From Corallococcus caeni (GTDB taxonomy: Bacteria; Myxococcota; Myxococcia; Myxococcales; Myxococcaceae): a DNA stretch of 64,000 nt. The notes below the pieces were generated by a model. It was given only the letters and a program-made list of their open reading frames with translations, was not told the origin of the DNA and did no database searches. Both the position numbers and the translations under genes were made by a program. The DNA lies in NCBI RefSeq assembly GCF_036245865.1, contig NZ_BTTW01000002.1:1116001-1180000 (forward strand). Reading direction: 5' to 3'. Shown one piece after another: positions 44,641-53,747 of this stretch. Numbering within the stretch: position 1 is the first letter of the stretch; each line of letters begins with the position of its first letter.

Positions 44641-44866
44641 CACTACTGCCCGTGCCTCACCGGTTCCCGAAGATGCTCGGCCAGCGCGAAGACGACGGCC
44701 GCCATCATCTTTCGGGTGAGTGTCGAGGCCAGCAGCTTCCTCACGGCGCTCAGCATGGCGTTCACCCCCTTCCCGCCGGACTGATGACGCCTCGCCCATA
44801 CCGTGACAGATACGGGGACGAAGCCTTCTCATCGATCCTTATCCCATCATGGTGAGGAGACTTGCC

Positions 44867-44985
44867 GTCCAGCGCGAACGTCCGGCGCAGCAGTCCCGTC
44901 CAATCCAATCGCGGCGTGCGCTCCTTCGCCGACTCCACTGTCGCAGCCAGGGCCGGGCTCTCCTCCTCCAGCCCCGGCTCCGCCC
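44867..44985 (-). mobile_element. IS91-like transposase remnant (C-terminal piece)
   Basis: A short frame reads ESPALAATVESAKERTPRLD and WTGLLRRTFALD. This matches the region before the C-terminal zinc site of Y2/IS91-like transposases common in myxobacteria (typically W-xx-LLRRxFxxDVxxC). After LD the frame turns into unrelated sequence, and the expected Cys-rich motif is missing. It probably belongs to the same element family as the pieces at 56400-56455 and 57990-58085. Confidence 0.55.
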
Positions 44986-44999
44986 CCGCTTGAGGGAGC

Positions 45000-45831
45000 C
45001 AGGGGCTCCGGATAGGGGCCCGCGGACACCTGCCCGAAGCGGGCTGTCAGGTCCGTCACCTGCTCCACCCGTCCGCTGCGCACCGCGCGCGCGAGCGGCC
45101 AGGCCCCGGCCTCCGCGTCGGAGGAGAGCCGGAGGGCGCGGGGCGCGAGCGGCCCTCCCGCCGGGGTCCCGCACGTTCCGCGCAGCAGCGCCTCCGTGCC
45201 GTCGGGGGGGCGTCACGTAGAGCAGCGCGAACGACAGGTCGGAGCCGTACTGGCCCAGCGTCGTGAGCAGCAGGGCGCAGGCCTCGTCGAACACGAGCGC
45301 CCGCCCCGCCCGGTCGGCGATGTCTCGCAGCGCCCGGGTCCGCCGCTGGGAGAGCATCGTGGCGGTGGTTTCGGTCACGGGGTGGAAGAGGCCCACCACC
45401 TTCCCGGACTCGTCGCGGATGGGGCTCAGGGAGAAGGTGAAGAACGTCTCCTCGGGGTAGCCGTTGCGCTCGAGGAACATCCGCTGGTTTTCGAGGTAGG
45501 ACGTCTCGCCCGCGAGCGCGCGCTCGAACGGTTCCCCGATGGCGGGCCAGGCGGAAGCCCAGGTGACGCGGTAGCTCTCCCCCATCGCGCGGGGGTGCAC
45601 GGCGCCACACACCACGCGGTAGCCGGCGTTGTAGATCTGATTGTGGCCGTCACCCCAGATGATGTTGATGGGGAAGTTGGACGCGAGGCAGATGCTGACG
45701 GTGGTGCGCAGGCTCTGCGGCCAGGATTCGATGGGGCCCAGAGGGGAGTTGGACCAGTCCAGCGACGCGATGAGCGTCGCCATCTCGACTCCGCCCGCCA
45801 GCCATTCGAGCCTTCCGGGGAGCGTGACCAT
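45000..45831 (-). pseudogene. truncated PAS/GAF sensor kinase
   Basis: The N-terminus (MVTLPGRLEWLAGGVEMATL, SPLGPIESWPQSLRTTVSIC, NIIWGDGHNQIYNAGYRVVC) is that of a common myxobacterial sensor kinase family with a PAS domain followed by a GAF domain. After FALLYV a run of seven C residues (G on the plus strand, about 45204-45210) puts the frame out. With six C the protein would continue DGTEALLRGTCGTPAGGPLA and then RVEQVTDLTARFGQVSAGPY. Even then the histidine-kinase domain is absent, because the sequence passes into transposase-like debris near 45000. It is therefore doubly broken. Confidence 0.75.
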
Positions 45832-45905
45832 CGCGGAGAAGGGTAAAGGTTGTGCGCGTGCCGGCGCAGAGCAATGTCTCCGGCACGTGAGAGCAGATTG
45901 ACCGC

Positions 45906-46193
45906 CTACGCAATGATCTTCGAGCCGATTCGCCGCAGCAGCGAAGACAGCCACACCAGACCGTAGCCAATCGGCGGCTTCTGCCCCGACCCGATTTGCC
46001 GTAGCTCATTCCAGTCGTCCGACAATTGCCCGACCGTGAAGCCGGATGGGTCTTCGTAGACCGAGTACAGGCGTTCCTCCGGAATGTTCCAGTAGAAGTC
46101 CTCGGTGAACTCGACTTCCGGATGGCCGCTCCGCTCAAGATGGTCGAGTAGGAGGTTCGTCATGTGTCGGAGTTCGGAGACTTTAATCTTCAT
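45906..46193 (-). CDS. putative immunity protein to the Rhs toxin
   Basis: A 95-residue acidic, soluble protein: MKIKVSELRHMTNLLLDHLE, then EFTEDFYWNIPEERLYSVYE, TVGQLSDDWNELRQIGSGQK, and a hydrophobic C-terminal helix (YGLVWLSSLLRRIGSKIIA). It starts within the stop codon of the Rhs gene (ATGA at 46190-46193), so the two are translated together. A small gene directly after an Rhs C-terminus is the classic place for its cognate immunity protein. I do not recognise a named domain. Specific neutralisation of the toxin tip is inferred from position. Confidence 0.75.
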   Translation of the reverse strand: MKIKVSELRHMTNLLLDHLERSGHPEVEFTEDFYWNIPEERLYSVYEDPSGFTVGQLSDDWNELRQIGSGQKPPIGYGLVWLSSLLRRIGSKIIA

Positions 46194-49100
46194 GGGGTTC
46201 CTCCAAGATCAGTAATGGCCTTTGCGAACGCGCGAATCTCGTCCCCCAAGTGTTTGATGCGTCCATCAATGATCTTCTGGCGCACCTCAGGCGACGGAGC
46301 GTTCTTCAAGAAACCCTCATTGTCGAAGGCATCCGGATTCGCCCGGTAATCCGCGAGCTTCTTCTCGTGCTCCGCCATTCTATCTCTGAGCGACTCAATG
46401 GACTTCTCTGGGCTCAAACTCGTCTGCTGTCCCACCTGCTTTGTGGCATTGGGAGACGATTTTCTCCCACCGCCCGCTTGATTCGCCATCTGGAGCGCGT
46501 TCTTCGCCCCTTCCGCGTTCGCAACCGCGGCCACCGCTGCTCCGGCGCCTGCGGCTACTGCAGACACGCTGATGCCCTCGACGACGATACCCGCTCCCGC
46601 GGCCCCTCCTGAGGCGAGCATCATCCCGCCCGCACTCATCCCGCCCATACCCGCGAAGGTTGCCGCCATTCCAAGCGCAGACTCTACCTTCGATGCCCAA
46701 TCCAGCGACCACGCATACCCCTGGTAGTACGCGGAGGACTGACCGGGAACCATGGGTATGAAATAGGCACCCAGGGGTATCTCCGCGACCCAACCCCCAA
46801 GGATCGCCCCCCCTGCGAAGCGGGCTCCGTGCCTCAGAGCCTCCTGGTAGTAGGCCCCCTGCGCCCCCAGGGTCAACCGGGTCAGGGCCCACCACGTCTC
46901 GGCGCTCATTGATGGGCCGGTCTCCCACCACGCCTTCTCCTCCCGGTGTACTACGTCACACGTCTGACCCGTTGGGGTCATTATATTACAATTGGTTTCA
47001 TCAATCCACTTGACCACGCGACTCATGGCCCAGCCCGGGGTCACATACCCGCCATACCAGGAGTCATACACAATGATGGGCATGACCAGGGGCAGCCAGC
47101 CAGACGGGTCCACGTACTTCAGCGGGTTGTTGAGCACGTAGCTGTACCGATTCAAGGCTTGGCTGGGGGCCTGCCCCGGCAGGAGCCGGTCCGGGCTGAG
47201 GAATCGACCTAGGGACGGCTCGTAGATGCGCCCCTTCATGTTGATGAGACCCAGCTCCTCTTCATGCTCATGACCGGTGAATCCCTGACGGACACCCGAT
47301 GTTCCACGAACCACGGGGTTTGCCAGGGATTGAGCCAGCCGGCGCCCGCCAAACGGCTCGTAGCGCAGTTGCTCCGTCACTCCACCCATCTCATCCGACA
47401 ACGTCGCGACCGAGCCGAGCGCATCCGTGTGGAGATAGGTCGTCTTGGGAGCGCTCGCATTGCCCAGCGCATCCGTGGCCCATGCAAGCTGCGCAACCGT
47501 GCCCGCATCCCCCAGGACATTGAAGACACGACTCATCGCTCCGTTGGGGGCTCGTCGCTCCTCGAAGAGTCCCCCTACGTAGAAGGTGGACTCCCCGGAA
47601 GAGTCGCTCTTCACAACCCGAGCATTCATTGAATCGTACCGGTATTCGGTGTTTCCCGTGCCGGTAACGACTCGCGAGGGAAGGCCAAAGGTCGTGTACG
47701 TCACGGTCCGGCCAGGCGCAGTCAACTGGTTCCCGCTCGCGTCATACGTGTACGATCCAAAGGAGGACCGTGTCACGGCATGAGGGCCCGCTCCGCCGGT
47801 CCGCTCATAGAAGCTGGAGATGTTCTCCCCCATCCCCTGGCGGCTCAGGAGGTTGCCAAGATCATCGTACCCGTAGTTCGCGGTTCGCGACTGGCAGTTC
47901 TGGAAGACAGTCCAGGACTTCACGCGGTCCAACGCGTCGTAGGTGAAGTCCTCCGTCGACATCCGCAGCGGGTCATGACGGTCGTGCCGGCTTCGAACAT
48001 TGCCGTTCGGCTCGTACTCGTAGGCCAGCTTCTGCAGTTCCTGGCTCCCGTGGGTGCCCTGGATGAACAGGAGGCGCCCCCGCGTGTCGTACCGGCGCAG
48101 GCTGGAGACGCCATTCCCGAAGGACTCCGCGGTCAACTGCTGCAGACCATTCCGTCCCTCCACACTCCAGTAGACGGGACCGTTGTTCGCGGCCCGCACC
48201 CGCTTCAACGACCCCCGGGCGGTGTACTCATAATTCACCGCGAAGTTCGTCGTGCCCACCTGGGGATACTGCAACTGGGAGAGCCTGCTGTATGCGTCAT
48301 ACTGCCGGCCAATCGCGTACTGGGAGCCTCCGATCGTCCAGAGGTCCTCCACCGGGCGCCCGAATGAATCATAGGCATACTTCGTACTGATCACGCTCTG
48401 GGCGGTCCCCGCGAGGTCGTCCTTGATGCTCTTGTACAGCTTCCCGATGCCCGCATTGCCCGCGATAGCGTTGTCCCAGATGTACGTCGACACACCATCG
48501 CGATTCGTGGTCTTGGTCACACGCCCCAGAAGGTCGTGCTCGTATTGCGTCGTGTCCCCGTTCGCGTCCTTCGACTCAGTGAGTTCGCCCAGGGCGTTGT
48601 ACTTGGAGATCGACAGGCCGGAATCCGGATCATTGACTTCGACCCGTCGGCCCTGACGGTCATACTTGAAGGTCGGTCCCGTCCCATCCGCGCTGAGCAC
48701 CCCGGCGGGATTCCCGAACGGCCCATACCGGTACGTCGTCGTGAGCTTGCGCCCGTCCACGTAGTCGTCCACGGAGGCCGTCCGGCCATAGACATCCAAC
48801 CAGCTGACCTGGAGATTGTTCTTCTCATCGAAGCTGTTCACCTGGTTCGCGATGTATCGACGGAGGGTCTTCGAACCATCCGGATACGTGGTCACCAGGG
48901 GCCGCCCTAGCGCGTCGTAGGTGAAGGACGTGCTGACCTCCCTGGAGCCCGTGGGCGACGGCGCCCAGGAGTAGGAAACGCGTCCCAGCAGGTCGAACTC
49001 CCGCCGGCTCGTGATCCAGCCATCCGCGTCGTTGAAGGCACGCTTCGAAACACTCAGCGTTCTTCCCAGACGGTCCAGGTTCGTCCGCTCCTCCTGGCCC

Positions 49101-52100
49101 TGGACCGTTTGAGACTGGACCTGGTACGCGCACCCGGCCTCGTTGGGGCAGGGGACGTACGACAGCGAGACGTCCGCAGCATCCGGGTTGTCCAGCTTCC
49201 GCACCCGGCCAAAGCCATCGTACTGCCAGCGGGTCGTGAGGCCGTTCTCATCCACCTTGACCGCGGGTAGACCCAGTGAAGGATGGTAGGCGTGGGTGAC
49301 CGTGTGGCCCAGGCTGTTGATCACGGACGCGGGATGGACACGCTCCAGGGCGTCGTAGGTGAACAGGGTGCTCCGGGTCACCATTCCCACCCCCGTCGTC
49401 CGGACCTCGGTGAGGAGCCCATCGTCATCACGGATCTGTTCGGTGACCACCTCCAGGATCGGGTCGTTCGGCTCCACGGTCGTCTTCTTGAGAAGCACGG
49501 TCCCTGGCTTGTACTCATACGACAGCCGTCTCACCTGCGCGACACCCTGCACGGTGCTCGTCTGCGATTCCTGGATTGGCAGCCCTACGAGCCAGTTCAC
49601 GGGGTCGTTCTGGTAGCCCGTCACCCACTCCATCTCATCGCCGTTGGAGAACATCTGCTTCCGGTTCAGCACGTTTCCGTAAGTCTCATCGAAACCCAGC
49701 ACGCTCACGACCCGGTTCAGGAGTCCCGCGTTCCAGGCATTCGTCTCCAGCCGGTCGTACACTTCTTCCGTGATGACCTCGGGGAAGACCCGCAGTCTGG
49801 CATCCACGCGCGAAGTACCCTGCGCGAGGATCTTGTGCTGGGTCGCACGCACCTGCAGATGCAATCGCCCAGGCAGGAACATCGTGGTCACTTGAAAGAC
49901 CGGCGTGCCCGCGAGTGGGTAGAAAGTCCCTTCACGGGTCTGGTTGTCAAAGTCGACCCGGGACTCCGTCCCAGAAACCAGGTCCTTCGCTGTCATCCGC
50001 GCGAACCCCAGCCACCCTCGGCCCAGGAGATCAGCGCGACCATCCCCATAGGAATACCGGGTCGCATGCATCACCGGGGACCCAGTGTCCACGCGATGCT
50101 CTGAAACCAACCACTGCCCCTTCTTCACGCACACCTGCGGATAGGAGCAGCCCGTGCCGGGCGTGTAGACCGACGCATCGCTCATCGGCTTGTACGAGAA
50201 CTCGATTCGCGCGCCCAGCGAGTCCGAAACGCCCGTCAGCAGCCCGGCGGGCGGCCCCTTTCGAAGATAGACGTGCAGCCTGCCGTTGACGATTTGTGCG
50301 AGGTCCATCAGGCCGTCACCATTCGCATCCAACAACTGCGAAAGATTGACCCCCAGCCCCCCAGCCTGCGCTACCGGCACGCCCAAGAAGCGCGTGGCGA
50401 ACCCGGTCCCCACCGACTGGAGGAGTGCCACCTGGCCGCGCGTCCCGGCTCCATCATCCATCAGCAGCAGGTCCTGTCGCCCATCCTGATCGAAATCCAG
50501 GACGCGGATTCCGTTATCCCGGGTGAATGGCGCCAGGTTGAATCCGACCGGCAACTGGATTGGGACCGGCGGCGCAAAGCCATCGCCCGTGTTGACGAGC
50601 ACCTCCAGATCCCCCCCTGTCTTCGCTTTTGCCCGGACGGCATCCGGGAGGCTGTCTCCCGTCAGATCCACGAAGAGATATTGCCAGTTGTAGCAGTTGT
50701 TGCAGGTCTCATCTCCTTCAGGGCCATGGTCAAAGGGAGTTCCATCCGGCAGCAAATCCACGTCTGAGCGGACGAGCGTCGTCTCCTGCTTGGCGAAGGT
50801 GCCATCCGGCCGCTGGGTCATCGACCAGTACCGCTTGCCTACCTCTGCGTAGATGTCGTGCGGACCGGGGGGCCTGCGCATTTCAATGAACAGGAGGCTG
50901 GTCTTGGACGAGCCATCCAGGTTCAAGGCGAACTGGGTGTTGTCATTCAAGTCCGACGTGACGATAGGCTGAAAGGGCTGCAACGCACCGCCCACGTTCG
51001 GGCGGTACCCCAGTGTCCGGGTTGACGTGAGCACCCGCACCAACTCAGGGTAGGCATCTCCATTGAGGTCCGCGTACCAGAATGCGTCTCCCCATTTCCC
51101 ATCGTTTCCCACTTCTTGGAACGAATTGGCCGCACGTCCGCCAGCCAGGTTCGTTCGCCGGAAGTGCTTCAATTCACTGTATTGACCCGGCCCGACACAG
51201 GCATTCCATTGAAGAATGCTGACATCCGGCAGACCATCCATATTGACATCCGCCCATTTCCCATTGTGTCCTGCCGAGCTATCCCAACAGGCATTGGGCA
51301 GGGACACAGCATCCACAGCGGCGCCATAGCCAGCAGCCGAACCGTAGCGCATGACCCATTTGAACGAGTTGGATTGACTGCTCGTCGTGCGGTAGAGCAG
51401 GTCGTCGAATCCATCCCCGTCAACATCCATGGGATTGAGCGCACGGAAGATGGCCGCGGAAGTGGGCGGGCTCAGGATGTCCGTGATTCCAGTATCGACG
51501 TCCTCGAAAAGGTCGCTCTCTGGGGTCCAGGAGAACGTCACGGCTGGAAGGCAAACCCCTGCACCATCGCACTCCTGGAAGGATGCAAGGCGGGTCACGC
51601 TGCTTTGAGCCGGGGGCAGGTAGGTAAAGCGGTACGCGCGGACAAGGCCTGTAGAGACGGGGTTCGGACCACTCACCCGAATCTCCTTGAGCCGCCGACT
51701 TGCCTTCGTCTTCAAGCCATTCAAGTGGACGACACGTGGGTTTGTGTGGTCGCCATAGTCAAAGTCGACGAAGCGGTACGCGGGACGCCCCGCCCCGAGC
51801 GAGGAGCCTGTGTAGGCGATACGCGAAAGGGTCTGTTCGTAGCTTCCATCCGCCGGGTCCTGGGTCTTCGCGTACTGGAAGCTCATGAAGTTTCCGCTGC
51901 GGTCCTCCACCTGGGAGAGCGCCCAGACGAGCCGGTTCTCCCTTCCATCCCTGGAGACGGCGAATCCGGTCGCGTCCAGGGCCCGAACGCTGCCGCGCTC
52001 CCCGGCGAGGGTCGAATTGTTCAGCTTGCCGTAGGTCATGACCCGTCCGTCCTTCAGGTAGACCTTGAACAGGGCGGGCCCGGATCCATCCGCTTCCAAT

Positions 52101-52648
52101 GAGACGACCTTCGAGAAGCTTTCCTGCTCGGTCCGGTATTCGGTGCCCGAGGCGCCATACCCCCCCTGGATGGCGATGAGTCGCTGGCCGTCCAGGCAGA
52201 ACGCGTCCGCGCTCGTGAAGGAGATCCCTTCCACCCTCCCATCCTGCGCCAGCGTTCGGGGGCAACGAGCGACCGCCGACAGGCCGGTAATGCTCCAGCC
52301 CTGCCCCAGCATGTTGCTGCCACTGTTGCCTTGATAGGAGAGGGTCAGTGCCGGCTGCATGCCCGCGCGGCCATCCGGAACCCAGAGTGGCAGCGTGTAC
52401 TTCGCGGTGCCATCCGGGCTGACGGACGAAGCCCCCTTCGATAGACCTACCGCGAGCCCATCAGGCCCCACCTGGGTCGGAATGATGGTGTCCGCGGGCG
52501 TGGTCACAACCCTTGCGGAACCCGTTCCCAACTTGAGATCCGCATCAAGACTTTCGGGCTCCGCGGGACCGCATGCGCTTACGGCGATGACCAGCCCCAA
52601 GGAAAGGGCAATGGCATTCTTCAAGCCTCGACTCACGGTCAATTTCAT
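46190..52648 (-). CDS. lipoprotein Rhs/TcB-like polymorphic toxin
   Basis: A 2152-residue protein. The N-terminus is a lipoprotein signal (ALSLGLVIAVSAC, lipidated Cys 26). An SpvB/TcB-like part follows (GTAKYTLPLWVPDGRAGMQP, SYQGNSGSNMLGQGW), with FG-GAP/VCBS repeats (DVDGDGFDDLLYR, DVNMDGLPDVS, DLNGDAYPELV, DFDQDGRQDLL). Many YD/Rhs repeats make up the shell (YRYGPFGNPAG, EYEPNGNVRSRHD). The core ends with YEPSLGRFLSPDRLLPGQ and LNRYSYVLNNPLKYVDPSGW at about residue 1850. The last 300 residues are variable: a Gly/Ala-rich hydrophobic stretch, then a charged helical tip (ESLRDRMAEHEKKLADYRAN, KIIDGRIKHLGDEIRAFAKA). It overlaps its neighbours by ATGA on both sides. The lipobox suggests surface display rather than T6SS loading. 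The tip's activity is unknown. Confidence 0.9.
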   Translation of the reverse strand: MKLTVSRGLKNAIALSLGLVIAVSACGPAEPESLDADLKLGTGSARVVTTPADTIIPTQVGPDGLAVGLSKGASSVSPDGTAKYTLPLWVPDGRAGMQPALTLSYQGNSGSNMLGQGWSITGLSAVARCPRTLAQDGRVEGISFTSADAFCLDGQRLIAIQGGYGASGTEYRTEQESFSKVVSLEADGSGPALFKVYLKDGRVMTYGKLNNSTLAGERGSVRALDATGFAVSRDGRENRLVWALSQVEDRSGNFMSFQYAKTQDPADGSYEQTLSRIAYTGSSLGAGRPAYRFVDFDYGDHTNPRVVHLNGLKTKASRRLKEIRVSGPNPVSTGLVRAYRFTYLPPAQSSVTRLASFQECDGAGVCLPAVTFSWTPESDLFEDVDTGITDILSPPTSAAIFRALNPMDVDGDGFDDLLYRTTSSQSNSFKWVMRYGSAAGYGAAVDAVSLPNACWDSSAGHNGKWADVNMDGLPDVSILQWNACVGPGQYSELKHFRRTNLAGGRAANSFQEVGNDGKWGDAFWYADLNGDAYPELVRVLTSTRTLGYRPNVGGALQPFQPIVTSDLNDNTQFALNLDGSSKTSLLFIEMRRPPGPHDIYAEVGKRYWSMTQRPDGTFAKQETTLVRSDVDLLPDGTPFDHGPEGDETCNNCYNWQYLFVDLTGDSLPDAVRAKAKTGGDLEVLVNTGDGFAPPVPIQLPVGFNLAPFTRDNGIRVLDFDQDGRQDLLLMDDGAGTRGQVALLQSVGTGFATRFLGVPVAQAGGLGVNLSQLLDANGDGLMDLAQIVNGRLHVYLRKGPPAGLLTGVSDSLGARIEFSYKPMSDASVYTPGTGCSYPQVCVKKGQWLVSEHRVDTGSPVMHATRYSYGDGRADLLGRGWLGFARMTAKDLVSGTESRVDFDNQTREGTFYPLAGTPVFQVTTMFLPGRLHLQVRATQHKILAQGTSRVDARLRVFPEVITEEVYDRLETNAWNAGLLNRVVSVLGFDETYGNVLNRKQMFSNGDEMEWVTGYQNDPVNWLVGLPIQESQTSTVQGVAQVRRLSYEYKPGTVLLKKTTVEPNDPILEVVTEQIRDDDGLLTEVRTTGVGMVTRSTLFTYDALERVHPASVINSLGHTVTHAYHPSLGLPAVKVDENGLTTRWQYDGFGRVRKLDNPDAADVSLSYVPCPNEAGCAYQVQSQTVQGQEERTNLDRLGRTLSVSKRAFNDADGWITSRREFDLLGRVSYSWAPSPTGSREVSTSFTYDALGRPLVTTYPDGSKTLRRYIANQVNSFDEKNNLQVSWLDVYGRTASVDDYVDGRKLTTTYRYGPFGNPAGVLSADGTGPTFKYDRQGRRVEVNDPDSGLSISKYNALGELTESKDANGDTTQYEHDLLGRVTKTTNRDGVSTYIWDNAIAGNAGIGKLYKSIKDDLAGTAQSVISTKYAYDSFGRPVEDLWTIGGSQYAIGRQYDAYSRLSQLQYPQVGTTNFAVNYEYTARGSLKRVRAANNGPVYWSVEGRNGLQQLTAESFGNGVSSLRRYDTRGRLLFIQGTHGSQELQKLAYEYEPNGNVRSRHDRHDPLRMSTEDFTYDALDRVKSWTVFQNCQSRTANYGYDDLGNLLSRQGMGENISSFYERTGGAGPHAVTRSSFGSYTYDASGNQLTAPGRTVTYTTFGLPSRVVTGTGNTEYRYDSMNARVVKSDSSGESTFYVGGLFEERRAPNGAMSRVFNVLGDAGTVAQLAWATDALGNASAPKTTYLHTDALGSVATLSDEMGGVTEQLRYEPFGGRRLAQSLANPVVRGTSGVRQGFTGHEHEEELGLINMKGRIYEPSLGRFLSPDRLLPGQAPSQALNRYSYVLNNPLKYVDPSGWLPLVMPIIVYDSWYGGYVTPGWAMSRVVKWIDETNCNIMTPTGQTCDVVHREEKAWWETGPSMSAETWWALTRLTLGAQGAYYQEALRHGARFAGGAILGGWVAEIPLGAYFIPMVPGQSSAYYQGYAWSLDWASKVESALGMAATFAGMGGMSAGGMMLASGGAAGAGIVVEGISVSAVAAGAGAAVAAVANAEGAKNALQMANQAGGGRKSSPNATKQVGQQTSLSPEKSIESLRDRMAEHEKKLADYRANPDAFDNEGFLKNAPSPEVRQKIIDGRIKHLGDEIRAFAKAITDLGGTP

Positions 52649-53526
52649 TTCATCACCCCGGGGCACGTTCCGCAGTTGAGCGTCCCCCCGCAGCCATCCG
52701 CGGCCGAGCCGCAATTGACCCCGAGCTGTCCACACGTCAGCGGCTGACACTGACACGTCGTTGCGTCCGAGCGACAGACGCCGCCCTCGTCAAAAAGATT
52801 GTCACAGTCGTCATCCAGCCCGTTGCATACTTCCGCGGGAGCGATGCAAGCGGACCAGGCTCCCGCCACGCAGCGCTTCAAGGAGCCCGGGCACTCACCA
52901 TTGCCACCCTGGCAGGTGCTGACAAGGGTGTCGCGTCCCTGCCCCGGCAGGTTGTCGGCCACGCTGTCCCTGTCGTCATCGCAGCCGTTGCACGCTTCAG
53001 GCGCCGCGACATCCCTCGTGCAGACTCCCAGAGAGCCGTCCGGGTTGCACTGACGGTGGGCCGGCGCTCCGCACTGGGTGCTGCAATCCACGGTCTTGTT
53101 CGAGGGAATGAGGCACTGCCATCCGCCCGCGACACACGTTCTCGTGCCAGAGCAGCCATTCCCCTGAGGATCACACGCTCCCGACGTCAGCCCTTCGTCA
53201 ATGGCTCCGTCGCCGTCGTCATCACAGTTGTTGCAGGCCTCGGCGGCGTAGGCGGAGCATGACCCTGAAATGAGATCGCCGGCCTCGGTACAGGACCGGG
53301 TCCCCGCCCGGCCACAGACAGAGCATGTCGCGCTCGATGCTTGAGAATATTGGCAGTAGGTCGTGGGGTAGTCGCAAACCTGTGTCCCCATGCACACTCC
53401 CTTGTTGCAGCTTTTGGGAGGAGCAGTCGGGTCACAAGCGGGCGCTGCATCAACGGGCAGCGAAAGGATGAGCGGAATCGCAAGCGCCATCCAGCGCGCC
53501 AACACAAATATCTTCATAATTCCCAT
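52645..53526 (-). CDS. Cys-rich MopE-like secreted protein encoded with Rhs
   Basis: A 293-residue secreted protein with a signal peptide (LARWMALAIPLILSLPVDAA). It has over 30 Cys and repeated acidic loops: CNNCDDDGDGAIDEG, CNGCDDDRDSVADN and CNGLDDDCDNLFDEGG, the MopE-type putative metal-binding motif. Other repeats (GGWQCLIPSNK, GAWSACIAP, CGAPAHRQCNPDGSLGVC) suggest a disulfide-stabilised chain of small modules. The end, CGSAADGCGGTLNCGTCPG, is common in myxobacterial cell-surface proteins. Its TGA overlaps the Rhs ATG (ATGA at 52645-52648), so it is the first gene of the Rhs operon. It may bind calcium or copper, or act as a surface partner for the toxin. The start may be ATG 53526 or 53517. 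Confidence 0.8.
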   Translation of the reverse strand: MGIMKIFVLARWMALAIPLILSLPVDAAPACDPTAPPKSCNKGVCMGTQVCDYPTTYCQYSQASSATCSVCGRAGTRSCTEAGDLISGSCSAYAAEACNNCDDDGDGAIDEGLTSGACDPQGNGCSGTRTCVAGGWQCLIPSNKTVDCSTQCGAPAHRQCNPDGSLGVCTRDVAAPEACNGCDDDRDSVADNLPGQGRDTLVSTCQGGNGECPGSLKRCVAGAWSACIAPAEVCNGLDDDCDNLFDEGGVCRSDATTCQCQPLTCGQLGVNCGSAADGCGGTLNCGTCPGVMK

Positions 53527-53681
53527 CTAACGTGGGCCCCTTGATTCCTTGCAGTGCGAGTTCTTCCAATTCCCCAACAGGAAGACCTCCGCGCGGCCGC
53601 GCCTTAGACCAGACATTCCGCCCACTGTCCATGACGCTGGGGGTTCTTCAGGGAAGGGAGGTCGGCGTAGGCTCTGCCCCC

Positions 53682-53747
53682 ATGAGCGCTCCTGCCGCGT
53701 CCCAGGTCCACTTCCGCACCTGCAACCTCTGTGAAGCGATGTGCGGC
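53682..53747 (+). pseudogene. N-terminal fragment of a molybdopterin oxidoreductase
   Basis: An ATG at 53682 begins MSAPAASQVHFRTCNLCEAM and then CG. HxRTCNLCEAMCG is the exact N-terminal Fe-S start of a formate dehydrogenase-like molybdopterin oxidoreductase family. After Gly the sequence runs into unrelated residues, so only 22 codons of a gene of about 700 survive. It marks a breakpoint at about 53747. Confidence 0.65.

Noticed and set aside
44650..44780. A 40-residue minus-strand frame starting MLSAVRKLLASTLTRKMMAA
   Set aside because: It has a plausible start but no recognised family and lies in debris between integrase and transposase remnants. I could not support it as a gene.
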